Part shown: positions 41,362 through 51,233 of the stretch, piece by piece
Numbering within the stretch: position 1 is the first letter of the stretch
Layout: every line of letters starts with the position of its first letter
DNA from: Chryseobacterium sp. MEBOG06
GTDB lineage: Bacteria > Bacteroidota > Bacteroidia > Flavobacteriales > Weeksellaceae
Assembly: GCF_021869765.1 (NCBI RefSeq)
Contig: NZ_CP084580.1
Coordinates: 62,001-126,000, forward strand
Reading direction: 5' to 3'
Length of the DNA stretch: 64,000 bases
The notes under the pieces: model-generated
Databases searched by the model: none
What the model was told of the DNA's origin: nothing
What the model saw: the letters and a program-made list of their open reading frames with translations, nothing else
Position numbers and translations under genes: made by a program

Positions 41362-42045
41362 CTATTTGGTTCTTCCGGTTTCCCTTCTTATCAATTCAAA
41401 GATGGAAGTAAGCGTATTTTCTTCGGAAGTAAAAATCCTTTCCTGAGTATAATTTCTCAACTCGGAGGATGTGGTTTCCCCAATTGAAAAAATCTTCATG
41501 CCCTCCATAGAATTTCGCCTTGCAAAACTACGAACTCCGCTCGGACTAAAAAATACTGCAGCATGATATTTTTCAGGTATTAAAGGGTTGATCTCCTCCG
41601 TATTATATATCGTGATCTTTTTATATTTTATGTTTTGCAAAGGAAGATCCTTATCCAGAACATTAATGGCAAGATTGCCACAGAAGTGAAGAAATTGCTC
41701 GTGCTGGCAGTTTCCAATGATAAATCTGGAAAGCGTATCAGCATTTTTCAAAACCTTGAATGTCCCGAATCCAAACTTTCTCAATGCCCTCTTTGTCTTT
41801 TCACCTACACAATAAATTTTATTGTAATTCTTTGCTGTAAAATTTTCGTTGGGCTTAAATCTGTTTTTAAAAAAAGAAGCCACTCCATTTACACTGGTGA
41901 AAATCAGAGAATAGTTTTTCAGATCAAAAGGATTGATGATAATAGGTTTAGTCTTAATTACCTCAATACAGTCAACCAGTATATCCTCTCCTAATTCTTT
42001 GGATATAATATTCTGGTCTATATTTTTGGTAAATAAGATTTTCAT
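41362..42045 (-). CDS. hemD: Uroporphyrinogen-III synthase
   Basis: The 227-residue protein has the weakly conserved HemD two-domain pattern: LIFTSVNGVASFF near residue 50, and AVFFSPSGVRSFARR near 160, followed by FSIGETTSSELR. HemD proteins vary greatly, so position between hemC and hemE is strong support. It cyclises hydroxymethylbilane. Confidence 0.9.
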   Translation of the reverse strand: MKILFTKNIDQNIISKELGEDILVDCIEVIKTKPIIINPFDLKNYSLIFTSVNGVASFFKNRFKPNENFTAKNYNKIYCVGEKTKRALRKFGFGTFKVLKNADTLSRFIIGNCQHEQFLHFCGNLAINVLDKDLPLQNIKYKKITIYNTEEINPLIPEKYHAAVFFSPSGVRSFARRNSMEGMKIFSIGETTSSELRNYTQERIFTSEENTLTSIFELIRRETGRTK

Positions 42046-42102
42046 GCCTGTATAAGTTAAGAAGATGAAAAAGTATCGTTAAAAGAATTGAATATCTAAA
42101 AT

Positions 42103-43011
42103 TTAGATCTGGCTTTTGATTTCCGCCATTAATTCTTTTCCTCCGTTTTCCAGAATTACTTTTGCGAATTTTTCTCCAAAGTTTTCTGTAGAATTGTATT
42201 CGAAGTTTTCATCAACAGCAATGCAGTTTTTGCCATCCAAAGAGCACAGTGCTGCTTTGAATCGGATTTGGTCTCCGATGATTTCTGCAAAAGCTCCGAT
42301 AGGCGCAGTGCAGCCTCCTTCTAAAGTGCTTAAGAAATTTCTTTCAATTTCTACACAGATCTGCGTAGGCTGGTGGTTGATCTGGCTTATAATTTCATTG
42401 ATTTCCGGTTTTTCAGAATGTCCTGCTACAGAAATCACTCCCTGAGAAGGAGCTGAAATCATTACTGGGAGCATCTCATAATCGATCTCCATTTTCATTC
42501 TTTTGATTCCTGCCAAAGATAAGATGGTGGCATCAAAGTTTTCGTCTTCCAGCTTTTGAAGTCTGGTTTGGATATTTCCACGGATATCCGAGAATTCCGC
42601 GGTTGGATAATTTCTTAGCCAGAATGCTCTTCTTCTTAAACTGCTTGTTGCCAGTTTCAGTTCATGAAATTCTTTATTTCTTGAAGCTTCTTTCCTGATC
42701 AGGATGTCTTGTGGATAATCTCTTTCAAGATAGGCAATCATCTCAATATTATGAGGCAATTGAGTAGGTACGTCTTTTAAAGAATGCACCGCAATATCAA
42801 TTTCATCATTCAATAGGGCAATATCAAGGTCTCTTGTGAAAACCCCTGTGATTCCTAAAGAATATAAAGGCTGATTAAGATTCTTATCGCCGGAAGAGAC
42901 GATAGGAACAATCTCCGTTAAATAATTATTGTTTTGAAGGTGCCTCGCAACCTCTCTAGCCTGCCAAAGTGCAAGTGCGGAATTTCTGGTTCCAATTCTA
43001 ATGCTTTTCAT
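42103..43011 (-). CDS. hemC: Porphobilinogen deaminase
   Basis: From the ATG at 43011 the protein is 302 residues and begins MKSIRIGTRNSALALWQA, the family N-terminus. The cofactor-attachment Cys is in LEGGCTAPIGAFA. It polymerises four porphobilinogens to hydroxymethylbilane. It overlaps the end of hemA by 14 nt. The TTG at 43035 is rejected because the family starts at the ATG. Confidence 0.97.
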   Translation of the reverse strand: MKSIRIGTRNSALALWQAREVARHLQNNNYLTEIVPIVSSGDKNLNQPLYSLGITGVFTRDLDIALLNDEIDIAVHSLKDVPTQLPHNIEMIAYLERDYPQDILIRKEASRNKEFHELKLATSSLRRRAFWLRNYPTAEFSDIRGNIQTRLQKLEDENFDATILSLAGIKRMKMEIDYEMLPVMISAPSQGVISVAGHSEKPEINEIISQINHQPTQICVEIERNFLSTLEGGCTAPIGAFAEIIGDQIRFKAALCSLDGKNCIAVDENFEYNSTENFGEKFAKVILENGGKELMAEIKSQI

Positions 43012-44272
43012 TGAATTCGTTGTTTGGTTGTTCAACTAATATTTCGTGCATTAATTTACTGATTTCTTCGGCTTTTAAAGGATTGTCGATGATATATTTT
43101 GCAAAACGGTTGGTGATTTTCTGGATCATTTTATCAGAAAGTTCCATGTCCGTGATGTTTATGTATTTATTCTTTTTATAAAAATTATGCATCTCATTGC
43201 GTTCCATATTCTTTAAAACGGCTTTGAAATGATGAATATTGGGTGCCATTTTTCTCTTTTTCTCCCATTCAATGAAATCCTTCATCATTTCTTTGATGAT
43301 CTTTTCAGCTTTTGGGATTTCCTTTTCCCGCTGTTGGATAGTCTCCTGGATTTGTTTTGAAAGTTCATCCACATCAATCAGCGTCACATTTTCGTTCTCA
43401 GTGACGTTCTTTTCAACGTTATGCGGAATGGAAAGGTCAATAACCAATGTTTCTTTTCCATTCGGAAAGTGAGACTGGTTCACAATAGGATGCTTGGCTC
43501 CCGTTGCTACAATAAGAATGTCTGTATTTTTTAATTCCTTGTCAAAATCAGAATAATCAACATGCGGAATATTATATTTCTGTGAAATTTTTTCAGCTTT
43601 CTCCTGAGTCCTGTTGGCAATTTTTATTTTAGGCTGATAAACATGCTTTACCAGGTTTTCAACCGTATTTTGCCCTATTTCACCTACTCCCAAAAGAAGG
43701 ATGTTTTTTTCGGTGATTCTCTTTTGGCTGTTCAGGATATAATGAACCGCAGCATAAGAAACTGAGGCAGCTCCATTGGAAATACCTGTCTCATTTTTAA
43801 TCTTCTTGGAAATCTGAATGGCAGCATTGATTGCTCTTTCCAGATACGGGTTAGAATTTTGTCTCTCTTTTTTGAAGCGGTTATATGCTTTTTTAATCTG
43901 TCCGATAATTTCAAAATCTCCGATAATCTGACTTTCAAGACCTGCTGCTACTCTGAAAAGATGAATTAAAGCTTCCTCTTTTGTAAGGATATTAGCAAAC
44001 TGAAGAAAATCAGTAAGATGTACTCCAATAGTTTTGCAATACTCTTCTGCTACCAGCAGATAATTGGACGAAGTAGTATAAATTTCGGTCCTGTTACAGG
44101 TGGAAACCACAAATGCATCACCAAGATCTTCCTGATGGACCCTGGAAACAAAATTTTTGATGTTCTCATCAAAAAATGCAAATTTTCCTCTCGTTTCTAC
44201 ATCGGCTTTCTCGTAGCTTATGGAAAGCACGGCAAAATTTGATGTTTGATGGATGTGGGAATACTGTAACAT
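42998..44272 (-). CDS. hemA: Glutamyl-tRNA reductase
   Basis: From the ATG at 44272 the protein is 424 residues. The catalytic Cys is in STCNRTEIY, the NADPH region in LLLGVGEIGQNTVENL, and a C-terminal dimerisation helix follows. It makes glutamate-1-semialdehyde, the first committed step of C5-pathway haem synthesis. A -7 element overlapping the TTG at 44284 makes the ATG the better start and gives a very short leader. It heads the hemACDE operon; hemL and hemB are not in the window. Confidence 0.96.
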   Translation of the reverse strand: MLQYSHIHQTSNFAVLSISYEKADVETRGKFAFFDENIKNFVSRVHQEDLGDAFVVSTCNRTEIYTTSSNYLLVAEEYCKTIGVHLTDFLQFANILTKEEALIHLFRVAAGLESQIIGDFEIIGQIKKAYNRFKKERQNSNPYLERAINAAIQISKKIKNETGISNGAASVSYAAVHYILNSQKRITEKNILLLGVGEIGQNTVENLVKHVYQPKIKIANRTQEKAEKISQKYNIPHVDYSDFDKELKNTDILIVATGAKHPIVNQSHFPNGKETLVIDLSIPHNVEKNVTENENVTLIDVDELSKQIQETIQQREKEIPKAEKIIKEMMKDFIEWEKKRKMAPNIHHFKAVLKNMERNEMHNFYKKNKYINITDMELSDKMIQKITNRFAKYIIDNPLKAEEISKLMHEILVEQPNNEFNEKH

Positions 44273-44281
44273 AAGCAGTCG

Positions 44282-44289
44282 CAAATTTA
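44282..44289 (-). promoter_or_regulatory. -7 element of hem operon
   Basis: The minus strand reads TAAATTTG, 9 nt before the hemA ATG at 44272, implying an almost leaderless transcript. Confidence 0.55.
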
Positions 44290-44691
44290 CGTTTTTTTTA
44301 ATTAATCATTCTCTGATAGTGTATATGATAATTATCGTAAAAAACTATAGTACAGATCGGAATTTATTACTTAAAGTTTCGGTTTTCGTAAATGGGTTGG
44401 CTTTGCAAGGCATTAGGAGCGGAGGAAGAAGATTGAGGTTTAATCAATGCAAGTATTGTTGATGTATTTGTTTTTCTGTTTTTTCGTGTTTTTGCCCTTT
44501 CATAATTTTACCTTTTCACGGCTTTATTTTCCCCGTTAATTTTAGTTGAACTCAAACTCTGTAAACATCTAGACTGAAAGTTAATAAAGAATTATAAATT
44601 TTAATAAAATTTTAACCAAATTAAGTTGGCGGGAAATTTCTTTAGTAGTGTTAAATTTATATCTTTGTAATCTTAAAATCAGAAGAAAAAT
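44285..44691. other. Divergent intergenic region between hemA and mreB
   Basis: The 407 bases hold the hemA promoter on the left and the mreB promoter on the right (44660-44667). The centre is T-rich with no convincing open frame, inverted repeat or RNA gene. Confidence 0.55.
44660..44667 (+). promoter_or_regulatory. -7 element of mreB operon
   Basis: TATCTTTG, 24 nt before the mreB ATG. Confidence 0.6.
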
Positions 44692-45717
44692 ATGAGTTTA
44701 TTTGATATGTTTACGCAAGAAATTGCGATAGACCTAGGAACTGCTAATACCCTTATCATCCATAATAATAAAATTGTTATAGATCAACCGTCAATTGTTG
44801 CAATTGAACGTTCTTCGGGTAAACCCATTGCTGTAGGTGAGCAGGCTAAACATATGCAAGGTAAAACTCATGAGGATATCAAAACAATCCGTCCTTTGAA
44901 GGATGGAGTTATTGCAGATTTCCACGCTTCTGAACATATGATTAAAGAATTTATCAAAAAAATTCCTGGGATCAAAGGTAAATTCATACAACCGGCATTA
45001 CGTATTGTAATCTGTATTCCTTCTGGTATTACTGAAGTTGAAAAAAGAGCGGTAAGAGACTCTGCTCAGAAAGTCAACGCAAAAGAAGTAAGGTTAATCT
45101 ATGAGCCAATGGCAGCAGCAATTGGGGTTGGGATTGACGTTCAGAAACCTGAAGGGAATATGATTATCGATATAGGCGGAGGAACTACTGAAATTGCTGT
45201 AGTAGCTTTAGGAGGTATCGTATGTGATAAATCTGTGAAAATTGCTGGAGATGTATTTACTAATGATATTGCGTATTACTTAAGAACTCACCATAACCTT
45301 TATATCGGAGAAAGAACAGCTGAGCGAATCAAAATTGAAGTAGGTTCTGCAGTAGAAGATCTGGATGTAGATATCGAGGATATTCCGGTACAAGGTAGAG
45401 ACCTTATTACAGGGAAGCCTAAAGAAATTATGGTTGGATATAAAGAGATTGCACGTGCATTGGATAAATCGATTATCAGAATCGAAGATGCGGTAATGGA
45501 AACTCTTTCTCTTACTCCGCCGGAATTGGCAGCTGATATTTACAAAACAGGTATTTATCTTGCTGGAGGAGGGGCTTTGTTAAGAGGTCTTGCAGACAGA
45601 ATTCACAAAAAAACAGGTCTTCCTGTATTTGTTGCTGAAGATCCGTTGAGAGCTGTTGTTCGCGGAACTGGTATTGCCCTTAAGAATATGGATAAATTCA
45701 ATTTCTTAATTAAATAA
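44692..45717 (+). CDS. mreB: Rod-shape actin homolog MreB
   Basis: The 341-residue actin-fold ATPase has the phosphate-1 motif EIAIDLGTANTLI, phosphate-2 MIIDIGGGTTEIAV and adenosine motif GIYLAGGGALLRGL. It organises lateral wall synthesis. It is the first gene of a five-gene operon, mreB-mreC-mreD-mrdA-rodA. Confidence 0.97.
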   Translation: MSLFDMFTQEIAIDLGTANTLIIHNNKIVIDQPSIVAIERSSGKPIAVGEQAKHMQGKTHEDIKTIRPLKDGVIADFHASEHMIKEFIKKIPGIKGKFIQPALRIVICIPSGITEVEKRAVRDSAQKVNAKEVRLIYEPMAAAIGVGIDVQKPEGNMIIDIGGGTTEIAVVALGGIVCDKSVKIAGDVFTNDIAYYLRTHHNLYIGERTAERIKIEVGSAVEDLDVDIEDIPVQGRDLITGKPKEIMVGYKEIARALDKSIIRIEDAVMETLSLTPPELAADIYKTGIYLAGGGALLRGLADRIHKKTGLPVFVAEDPLRAVVRGTGIALKNMDKFNFLIK

Positions 45718-45745
45718 TTTTAACTTTTTACGACTATATATCTGA

Positions 45746-46600
45746 ATGGGATTTTTGCTGAGATTATTTTCGAAGAATACTCTTTTTGTCTTCTTTATAT
45801 TCCTGCAAATTATTGCTCTGGTTTTGATATTCTCTAGAAATGCAATGCAGAGATCCTGGGTGGCAGGCCAAACGGCTGCGTTCAATTCCTGGGTGTCCGG
45901 ATATATTGATGAAGGAGTTTCTTATCTGAAGTTAAAACAGATCAATGATGATCTTGTAGTTCAGAACAAGGCCCTTATGGCTGAACTTTACGGAAAAGAC
46001 GGATCTAAGAATCCTGTTTTCAAAAGAGTTCATGATACCATAGGCGGAGGGCAGATCTATACTTTTGTAGATGGTGAAATCGTCTTCAACAGTATCAACC
46101 GAAGAAATAATTATTTCACAATCAACCGTGGCCGTAGAGATGGAGTCTTTCCTCAAATGGGAGTGATGGCGCCAAGAGGTATTGCGGGGATTGTTATAAA
46201 CTCTACAGACAGTTATGCATTGGTTCAGTCAGTCTTAAGTGTAAATAAGATCAGAATTAATGCCGCACTGAAAAATTCAGGATACTTTGGTACTTTAACA
46301 TGGAATGGAGATAACTCCAGGGTAATGCATCTTGCGGATATTCCAAAATATGTCGCATTAAAAGTTGGAGACACCGTTGTGACAGACGGGAAATCTGCAA
46401 TTTTCCCTAAAGGACTAACGATTGGTACTATCGCAGGTTATTCTGTAGACAATAAAACCGGCTTTTGGGATATCACCGTTGAGCTGAGTGAAAAAATGGG
46501 AGCGTTGAATAAAGTGTATGTAGTAAAGAATCTTAAGAAAGCAGAAGTGCAGAAGATTCAGGATACTATGCAGGCTGTAATAAAAAAGGAAAATGATTAG
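45746..46600 (+). CDS. mreC: Rod-shape protein MreC
   Basis: The 284-residue protein has one N-terminal membrane helix (about 9-29), a short coiled coil, and the periplasmic MreC beta domains with NYFTINRGRRDGVFPQMGV and GDTVVTDGKSAIFPKGLTIG. It links MreB with the PBP2-RodA synthase. It ends in a charged helix. It overlaps mreD by 8 nt. Confidence 0.95.
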   Translation: MGFLLRLFSKNTLFVFFIFLQIIALVLIFSRNAMQRSWVAGQTAAFNSWVSGYIDEGVSYLKLKQINDDLVVQNKALMAELYGKDGSKNPVFKRVHDTIGGGQIYTFVDGEIVFNSINRRNNYFTINRGRRDGVFPQMGVMAPRGIAGIVINSTDSYALVQSVLSVNKIRINAALKNSGYFGTLTWNGDNSRVMHLADIPKYVALKVGDTVVTDGKSAIFPKGLTIGTIAGYSVDNKTGFWDITVELSEKMGALNKVYVVKNLKKAEVQKIQDTMQAVIKKEND

Positions 46601-47099
46601 CAGAACTTTATTTACAGATATATTGATCATGATTTTTCTTGTTGCATTACAGATATTTGTATTGAACAGGATTACGCTTTTCGGGAAATATACTCCGGTA
46701 TTATATCCTGTATTTGTCATGTTCTATCCTTTTTTCAGGAATAAATTTCAGTTTCTGGCATTGAGCTTTTTAATAGGACTGTCTATTGACGGTTTTCTTT
46801 ATTCATGGGGGATTAATGCATTTGCTACAACGTTGATTGCTTATTTCAGAACGTTGATTTTCAGAACCTCCACAGACACATCTACGGACTTTTTCTCTTT
46901 TCAGTCCCTTCAATGGGCGCAGTTTTTGCTGTTTTTATTTTCAAGTATCTTTCTGCATCAGCTTTTAGTACAGTATATCGAGTTCTTTAAGTTTAGCAGA
47001 TTTTTTGAAATATTATTTAATGTGTTGGTAACAAGTGTAATTTCCTTTATATTTATCGTTGTTTACGCATTAATATTTAAAATCAAACAAAAAGTTTGA
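46593..47099 (+). CDS. mreD: Rod-shape protein MreD
   Basis: This 168-residue integral membrane protein has about five helices and the MreD-type pattern PVFVMFYPFFRNKFQFL and SFLIGLSIDGF. Assignment rests on this and on its position between mreC and mrdA. It overlaps mreC by 8 nt and mrdA by 4. Confidence 0.9.
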   Translation: MISRTLFTDILIMIFLVALQIFVLNRITLFGKYTPVLYPVFVMFYPFFRNKFQFLALSFLIGLSIDGFLYSWGINAFATTLIAYFRTLIFRTSTDTSTDFFSFQSLQWAQFLLFLFSSIFLHQLLVQYIEFFKFSRFFEILFNVLVTSVISFIFIVVYALIFKIKQKV

Positions 47100-49138
47100 A
47101 CACACGTTATTTAAAAATCTTTTCCATTCTTGTTGCTATCGCCATTATTTTTGTGGCGAGGCTTGCATATTTACAGTTGTTTACCGACCGTTATGCGCTG
47201 AACGCAGCCAATACATCCATTAAAACAGAATACGTTATTCCGCAGCGAGGGGTAATTTTTGACAGAAATGGAAAGATCATGGTAGGGAATCAGCCGGCAT
47301 ATGAAGTTTCTTTTACGCAGGCTTTAATGAAGTCAGACTTTGATACTCTTGGGTTCTGTAGCCTGATGAAAATCAGTAAGCCCGATTTTATTAACAGGAT
47401 TAATCTGATTAAAAAAGAAAAATACTACTCTAAACTGACCCCGATGACCTTTCTGAAGGATCTGAGCAGGGAGGATATTGCAAGAGTTCAGGAGATTATT
47501 TTTAAATATCCGGCCTTTACCATTGTGCAAAGACCACAGCGTCAATATGAAGTGTCCACATCAGGAAACCTTCTGGGATATACCAGTGAAGTAAACGAAA
47601 GAGAGATTAAAAAAGATTCTACTTATTACTTACCGGGGGATTTTATCGGAAAAACAGGGGTTGAAAAATCTTACGAAAAAGAACTTCGAGGAATAAAAGG
47701 AATAAAATATATCCAAAAAGATATAAGACTGCGAAATATTGGTTCTTATAAAAACGGTTCTCTGGATAGAGATGTTATTACCGGTAAAGATATTACATTA
47801 ACTATTGATTATGACCTTCAGAGAACGGCTGAAGAAATGCTGGTGAATAAACACGGAGCAATTGTTGCAATCGATCCTAATAATGGGGAAGTATTAGTTG
47901 CTGCTACCGGACCGGACATTGATCCTAACCTTTTCACCGGACCTAATAAATCAAAAAATTTATACGCTTTATCTAAAGATACACTTTACGAAAATAAACC
48001 TACATTCGATAGATCATTACAGGCGGGGTATCCTCCGGGATCTACTTTTAAACTATTGACTGCTTTGGCCGCAATGCAGATGGGAGTAATGGATGAAAAT
48101 ACAATTTTCCCTTGTGGTGGTGGATTTTTCTATAAAGGTAAGAGAATTAAAGGCCACGGGGGAGCCGAGCCGTTGATTCCTTCTATTCAGGTTTCCAGTA
48201 ACTGCTTTTTTACCTATGCATTTATTGCAATCATCAAAAAATATCCTGGAAATCCTTCAAAAGGTGTTGATGAATGGAAAAAAATCATGAGCAGCTTTGG
48301 AGTAGGTGAGTTTTTAAATAATGATTTTGCCGTAGGAGCAAAAGGAAGAATCCCTTCCGGAGATTTCTATGAGAAAAGATTTAAAGCCATCATGAAAGCG
48401 AGCGGCTCTAAGAGAACTGATTTTAAAAACTGGGATGAGATGTCAACTGGGGCTATTTACAACGGGATGGGGCAGGGAGATGTTCTGGTAACTCCTATTC
48501 AGTTAGCTAACTATGTTTCTGCTATTGCCAACAAAGGGTGGTATTATACTCCGCATATTGTAAAAGCAATTGACGGTAAAGCCAATCCTGATCCGAGATT
48601 TAAAGTAAAACATAAAACCCTTGTAGATCCCAAGCATTTTGAACCTGTTTTAAAGGGAATGGAGGCTGTGGTCTTAAGAGGAACCGCGAGAAGTCTGAAA
48701 TCAAATGATTTCACTCAGCTGGCCAAAACAGGTACAGCTCAGGTTCCGCAAGGAAAAGATAACTCTATTTTTGTACTGATTGCTCCTGCTGATAAACCTA
48801 AAATTGTGGTGGTTGCAGTCATGGAACACGCCGGATTCGGGGCAACCTGGGCAGGTCCAGCTTGTACTGTGATCGCTGAAAAATATATTACCGGTGATCT
48901 TAAGAGAGAAAATCTCTATAAAAAAATGATCGGTGCCAGTTTTATGCCTGAATATAAAAGGCAGTGGATAGCAGATCTTAAACGTAAAGGCTGGTATATA
49001 GACCCTAAACCTGACTCCATCAGACGAAAAAGAATAAAAGATAGTCTGGAATTTGTAAAGCAGCAAAAAGCCGTGCTGCAAAAGAATATAGGAGAGGAAA
49101 CGAAAAATAATAACCCTGCTAAAAAACCTGTGAAGTAA
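47096..49138 (+). CDS. mrdA: Penicillin-binding protein 2
   Basis: The 680-residue class B PBP has one membrane helix (about 7-25), the dimerisation domain starting PQRGVIFDRNGKIM, and a transpeptidase domain with STFK near 316, SSN (in QVSSNCFF) and KTGTAQ. It crosslinks peptidoglycan for elongation together with RodA. The start is a TTG at 47096 overlapping the mreD stop (TTGA). The first in-frame ATG is about 60 codons later and would remove the membrane helix, so the TTG is preferred. Confidence 0.95.
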   Translation: MNTRYLKIFSILVAIAIIFVARLAYLQLFTDRYALNAANTSIKTEYVIPQRGVIFDRNGKIMVGNQPAYEVSFTQALMKSDFDTLGFCSLMKISKPDFINRINLIKKEKYYSKLTPMTFLKDLSREDIARVQEIIFKYPAFTIVQRPQRQYEVSTSGNLLGYTSEVNEREIKKDSTYYLPGDFIGKTGVEKSYEKELRGIKGIKYIQKDIRLRNIGSYKNGSLDRDVITGKDITLTIDYDLQRTAEEMLVNKHGAIVAIDPNNGEVLVAATGPDIDPNLFTGPNKSKNLYALSKDTLYENKPTFDRSLQAGYPPGSTFKLLTALAAMQMGVMDENTIFPCGGGFFYKGKRIKGHGGAEPLIPSIQVSSNCFFTYAFIAIIKKYPGNPSKGVDEWKKIMSSFGVGEFLNNDFAVGAKGRIPSGDFYEKRFKAIMKASGSKRTDFKNWDEMSTGAIYNGMGQGDVLVTPIQLANYVSAIANKGWYYTPHIVKAIDGKANPDPRFKVKHKTLVDPKHFEPVLKGMEAVVLRGTARSLKSNDFTQLAKTGTAQVPQGKDNSIFVLIAPADKPKIVVVAVMEHAGFGATWAGPACTVIAEKYITGDLKRENLYKKMIGASFMPEYKRQWIADLKRKGWYIDPKPDSIRRKRIKDSLEFVKQQKAVLQKNIGEETKNNNPAKKPVK

Positions 49139-50367
49139 TGAAATGGACTGAAGGAATAGATAAACTGGGCCTTGGGCTGTATTTCCTGCTTTGCATCTTT
49201 GCTATTGCAAATATTTACAGTGTGGATCAGAAGCTGGGTGAAAAGCAATTGATGTTTTTCTGTATTTCTTTGTTCGTAGGACTTATGATATTCTTTAGCC
49301 GAAGCAAGTTCTTTGAGAATATGGCGGGTATCATCTACATTGGGGGAGTTCTTTTACTGATTGGACTTTTTCCCTTTGGAAAGGAGATTCTGGGCCAGAA
49401 GAACTGGTATAAATTCGGAAGTTTTACCATGCAGCCTGTAGAGTTTGCAAAAATAGGAACAGCACTGATGCTGGCCAATTATGTTTCCGGGCCTGATTTT
49501 AATCTGAAAAACAGGAAATCTCTGTGGACTACTTTAGCTATTATAGGTATTCCGGCAGCAGTAGTTCTGGCAATTCCGGATGTGGGTTCCATGCTTGTAT
49601 TTATCGCGTTTTTCATCGCTTTATATAGAGAGGGATTGAGTGGTCTTTTGTTTGGAATAGGATTTATTTTTGCAGGAGTCTTTTTAGTTGCGCTGGCTGT
49701 ACCTCCGGTATATGTTGCTGTAGCTGTTTTGGTGATTGCCGGTGTTCTTATTGCCATGAATTATCATAGAATGTCCTGGGACGTCATCTCTATATCAGGA
49801 ATTGCAGGATCTATTCTTTTATTATGCGGACTTGCATTTGGATCTCCCTATATCTTAGAAAAGCTTCCAAAGCACCAGAGAGAGAGAGTTGAAGTTCTTT
49901 ATAAAGGAGAAAAAGCATTTAGAGATACCTCTGGTTATAACTTGCTCTATTCAAAAACAGCCATCGGATCAGGTGGGCTTTTGGGGAAAGGATATCGTGA
50001 AGGATCCGTTACTCAGGGGAAATTTGTTCCGGAGCAGGAAACCGATTATATTTTCTGTACTGTAGGAGAGGAGTGGGGATTCTTAGGAAGTGCTATTCTG
50101 ATTTTATGTTACATGGTTTATATTGGCCGTATTTACTATCTGGCAGAAAAGCAGAAGTCTACCTTTAACCGCGTATTTGGATATTGTTTTGCCTCTATTT
50201 TGCTGATGCACTTTTCAATCAATTTAGGGATGGTTATGGGGCTTTTCCCAACAGTAGGTATTCCTTTGCCATACTTTAGTTATGGAGGAAGTTCTTTGCT
50301 GGCATTCTCTATGATGACTTTTATCTTCTTTAAACTTAATTATTCAGACAAGAATAGTTTGGTATAA
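49138..50367 (+). CDS. rodA: Rod-shape SEDS glycosyltransferase RodA
   Basis: The 409-residue polytopic protein has about ten helices and SEDS signatures: KFGSFTMQPVEFAKIG with the conserved QPxE-x-xK, SGGLLGKGYREG, ETDYIFCTVGEEWG and the final GIPLPYFSYGGSS. It polymerises glycan strands with PBP2. Its ATG overlaps the mrdA stop by one base (TAATG). Confidence 0.96.
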   Translation: MKWTEGIDKLGLGLYFLLCIFAIANIYSVDQKLGEKQLMFFCISLFVGLMIFFSRSKFFENMAGIIYIGGVLLLIGLFPFGKEILGQKNWYKFGSFTMQPVEFAKIGTALMLANYVSGPDFNLKNRKSLWTTLAIIGIPAAVVLAIPDVGSMLVFIAFFIALYREGLSGLLFGIGFIFAGVFLVALAVPPVYVAVAVLVIAGVLIAMNYHRMSWDVISISGIAGSILLLCGLAFGSPYILEKLPKHQRERVEVLYKGEKAFRDTSGYNLLYSKTAIGSGGLLGKGYREGSVTQGKFVPEQETDYIFCTVGEEWGFLGSAILILCYMVYIGRIYYLAEKQKSTFNRVFGYCFASILLMHFSINLGMVMGLFPTVGIPLPYFSYGGSSLLAFSMMTFIFFKLNYSDKNSLV

Positions 50368-50474
50368 GCTTAAAGATTATTCCCTGAAGTTAATATTTAA
50401 CCGCTTATTTTATTCAACAATGTTTATAGCCCGTGAAATCTGCGGGAGAATTACTGTTATCAAATATCATCTTT

Positions 50475-51047
50475 ATGAAAGAAGCTTATATTGTAGATCA
50501 AAATTTTGAAAACATAGATTTTTCACAGCTGGAAAAAGGAGAGTACGAAAACTGCACGTTCAGAAACTGTAATTTTGAATATGTAGATCTGTCGGGCTTT
50601 AGTTTTACAGACTGCGAGTTTATAGGATGTAACCTCAGCATGGCAAAGCTTATGAAAACAGCCTTTCGTGATGTGGTGTTCAGAGAATGTAAAATGTTCG
50701 GACTTCAGTTTAATGATTGCAACGGATTTGGATTATCTTTTAAATTTGAAGATAGCGCTTTGAACAATTCTGTATTCTATCAAACTTCAATAAAGAAAAC
50801 GGTTTTCAAAAATTCTAAGCTGATAGAGGTTGATTTTACTGAGGCTGATCTGTCAAATGCTGTCTTTGGTAACTGTGACCTGTCAGGTGCCGTTTTCGAC
50901 AATACAAACCTGGAAAAAGCGGATTTCAGGACTTCGTTCCACTATTCAATAGATCCTTCTTTAAACAGGCTTAGAAAGGCTAAATTCTCGCTTTCTGAAA
51001 TCTATGGCTTACTGTACAAGCTGGATATTGAAATTGATAAGAGTTAG
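50475..51047 (+). CDS. Pentapeptide-repeat protein
   Basis: From the ATG at 50475 the protein is 190 residues, with repeats of the A(D/N)LxX type: NCTFRNCNFEYVDLSGFSF, CEFIGCNLSMAKL, ADLSNAVFGNCDLSGAVF and ANLEKADF-like units. These fold as a right-handed quadrilateral helix. Some relatives mimic DNA and protect gyrase; most have no known role. The GTG at 50433 is less likely because the family starts near KEAYIVDQNF. It may be read through from the rod operon. Confidence 0.82.
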   Translation: MKEAYIVDQNFENIDFSQLEKGEYENCTFRNCNFEYVDLSGFSFTDCEFIGCNLSMAKLMKTAFRDVVFRECKMFGLQFNDCNGFGLSFKFEDSALNNSVFYQTSIKKTVFKNSKLIEVDFTEADLSNAVFGNCDLSGAVFDNTNLEKADFRTSFHYSIDPSLNRLRKAKFSLSEIYGLLYKLDIEIDKS

Positions 51048-51179
51048 AAGTCAAAAGTTTAATATATAAAAAAGAAAATTGATACTGTTTATCATTAATA
51101 GGAGCGGGCTTTAGATCCGCTTTCTCTTTAAGGATATATTCCGTTGGCTTACCAAAAACATATTAAAACAATACCAATA

Positions 51180-51208
51180 AAAAAGCCATCAGTATTCTGA
51201 TGGCTTCA
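51180..51208 (-). terminator. Terminator after NlpC/P60 gene
   Basis: AAGCCATCAG / CTGATGGCTT with a 4-base loop and a T-run on the minus strand. Confidence 0.88.
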
Positions 51209-51233
51209 TTATTTAAATCAATTATTTATAAAA

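Noticed and set aside
47096..47290. mrdA as a truncated gene because it lacks an ATG
   Set aside because: A TTG overlapping the mreD stop gives the full N-terminus including the membrane helix, so the gene is intact.
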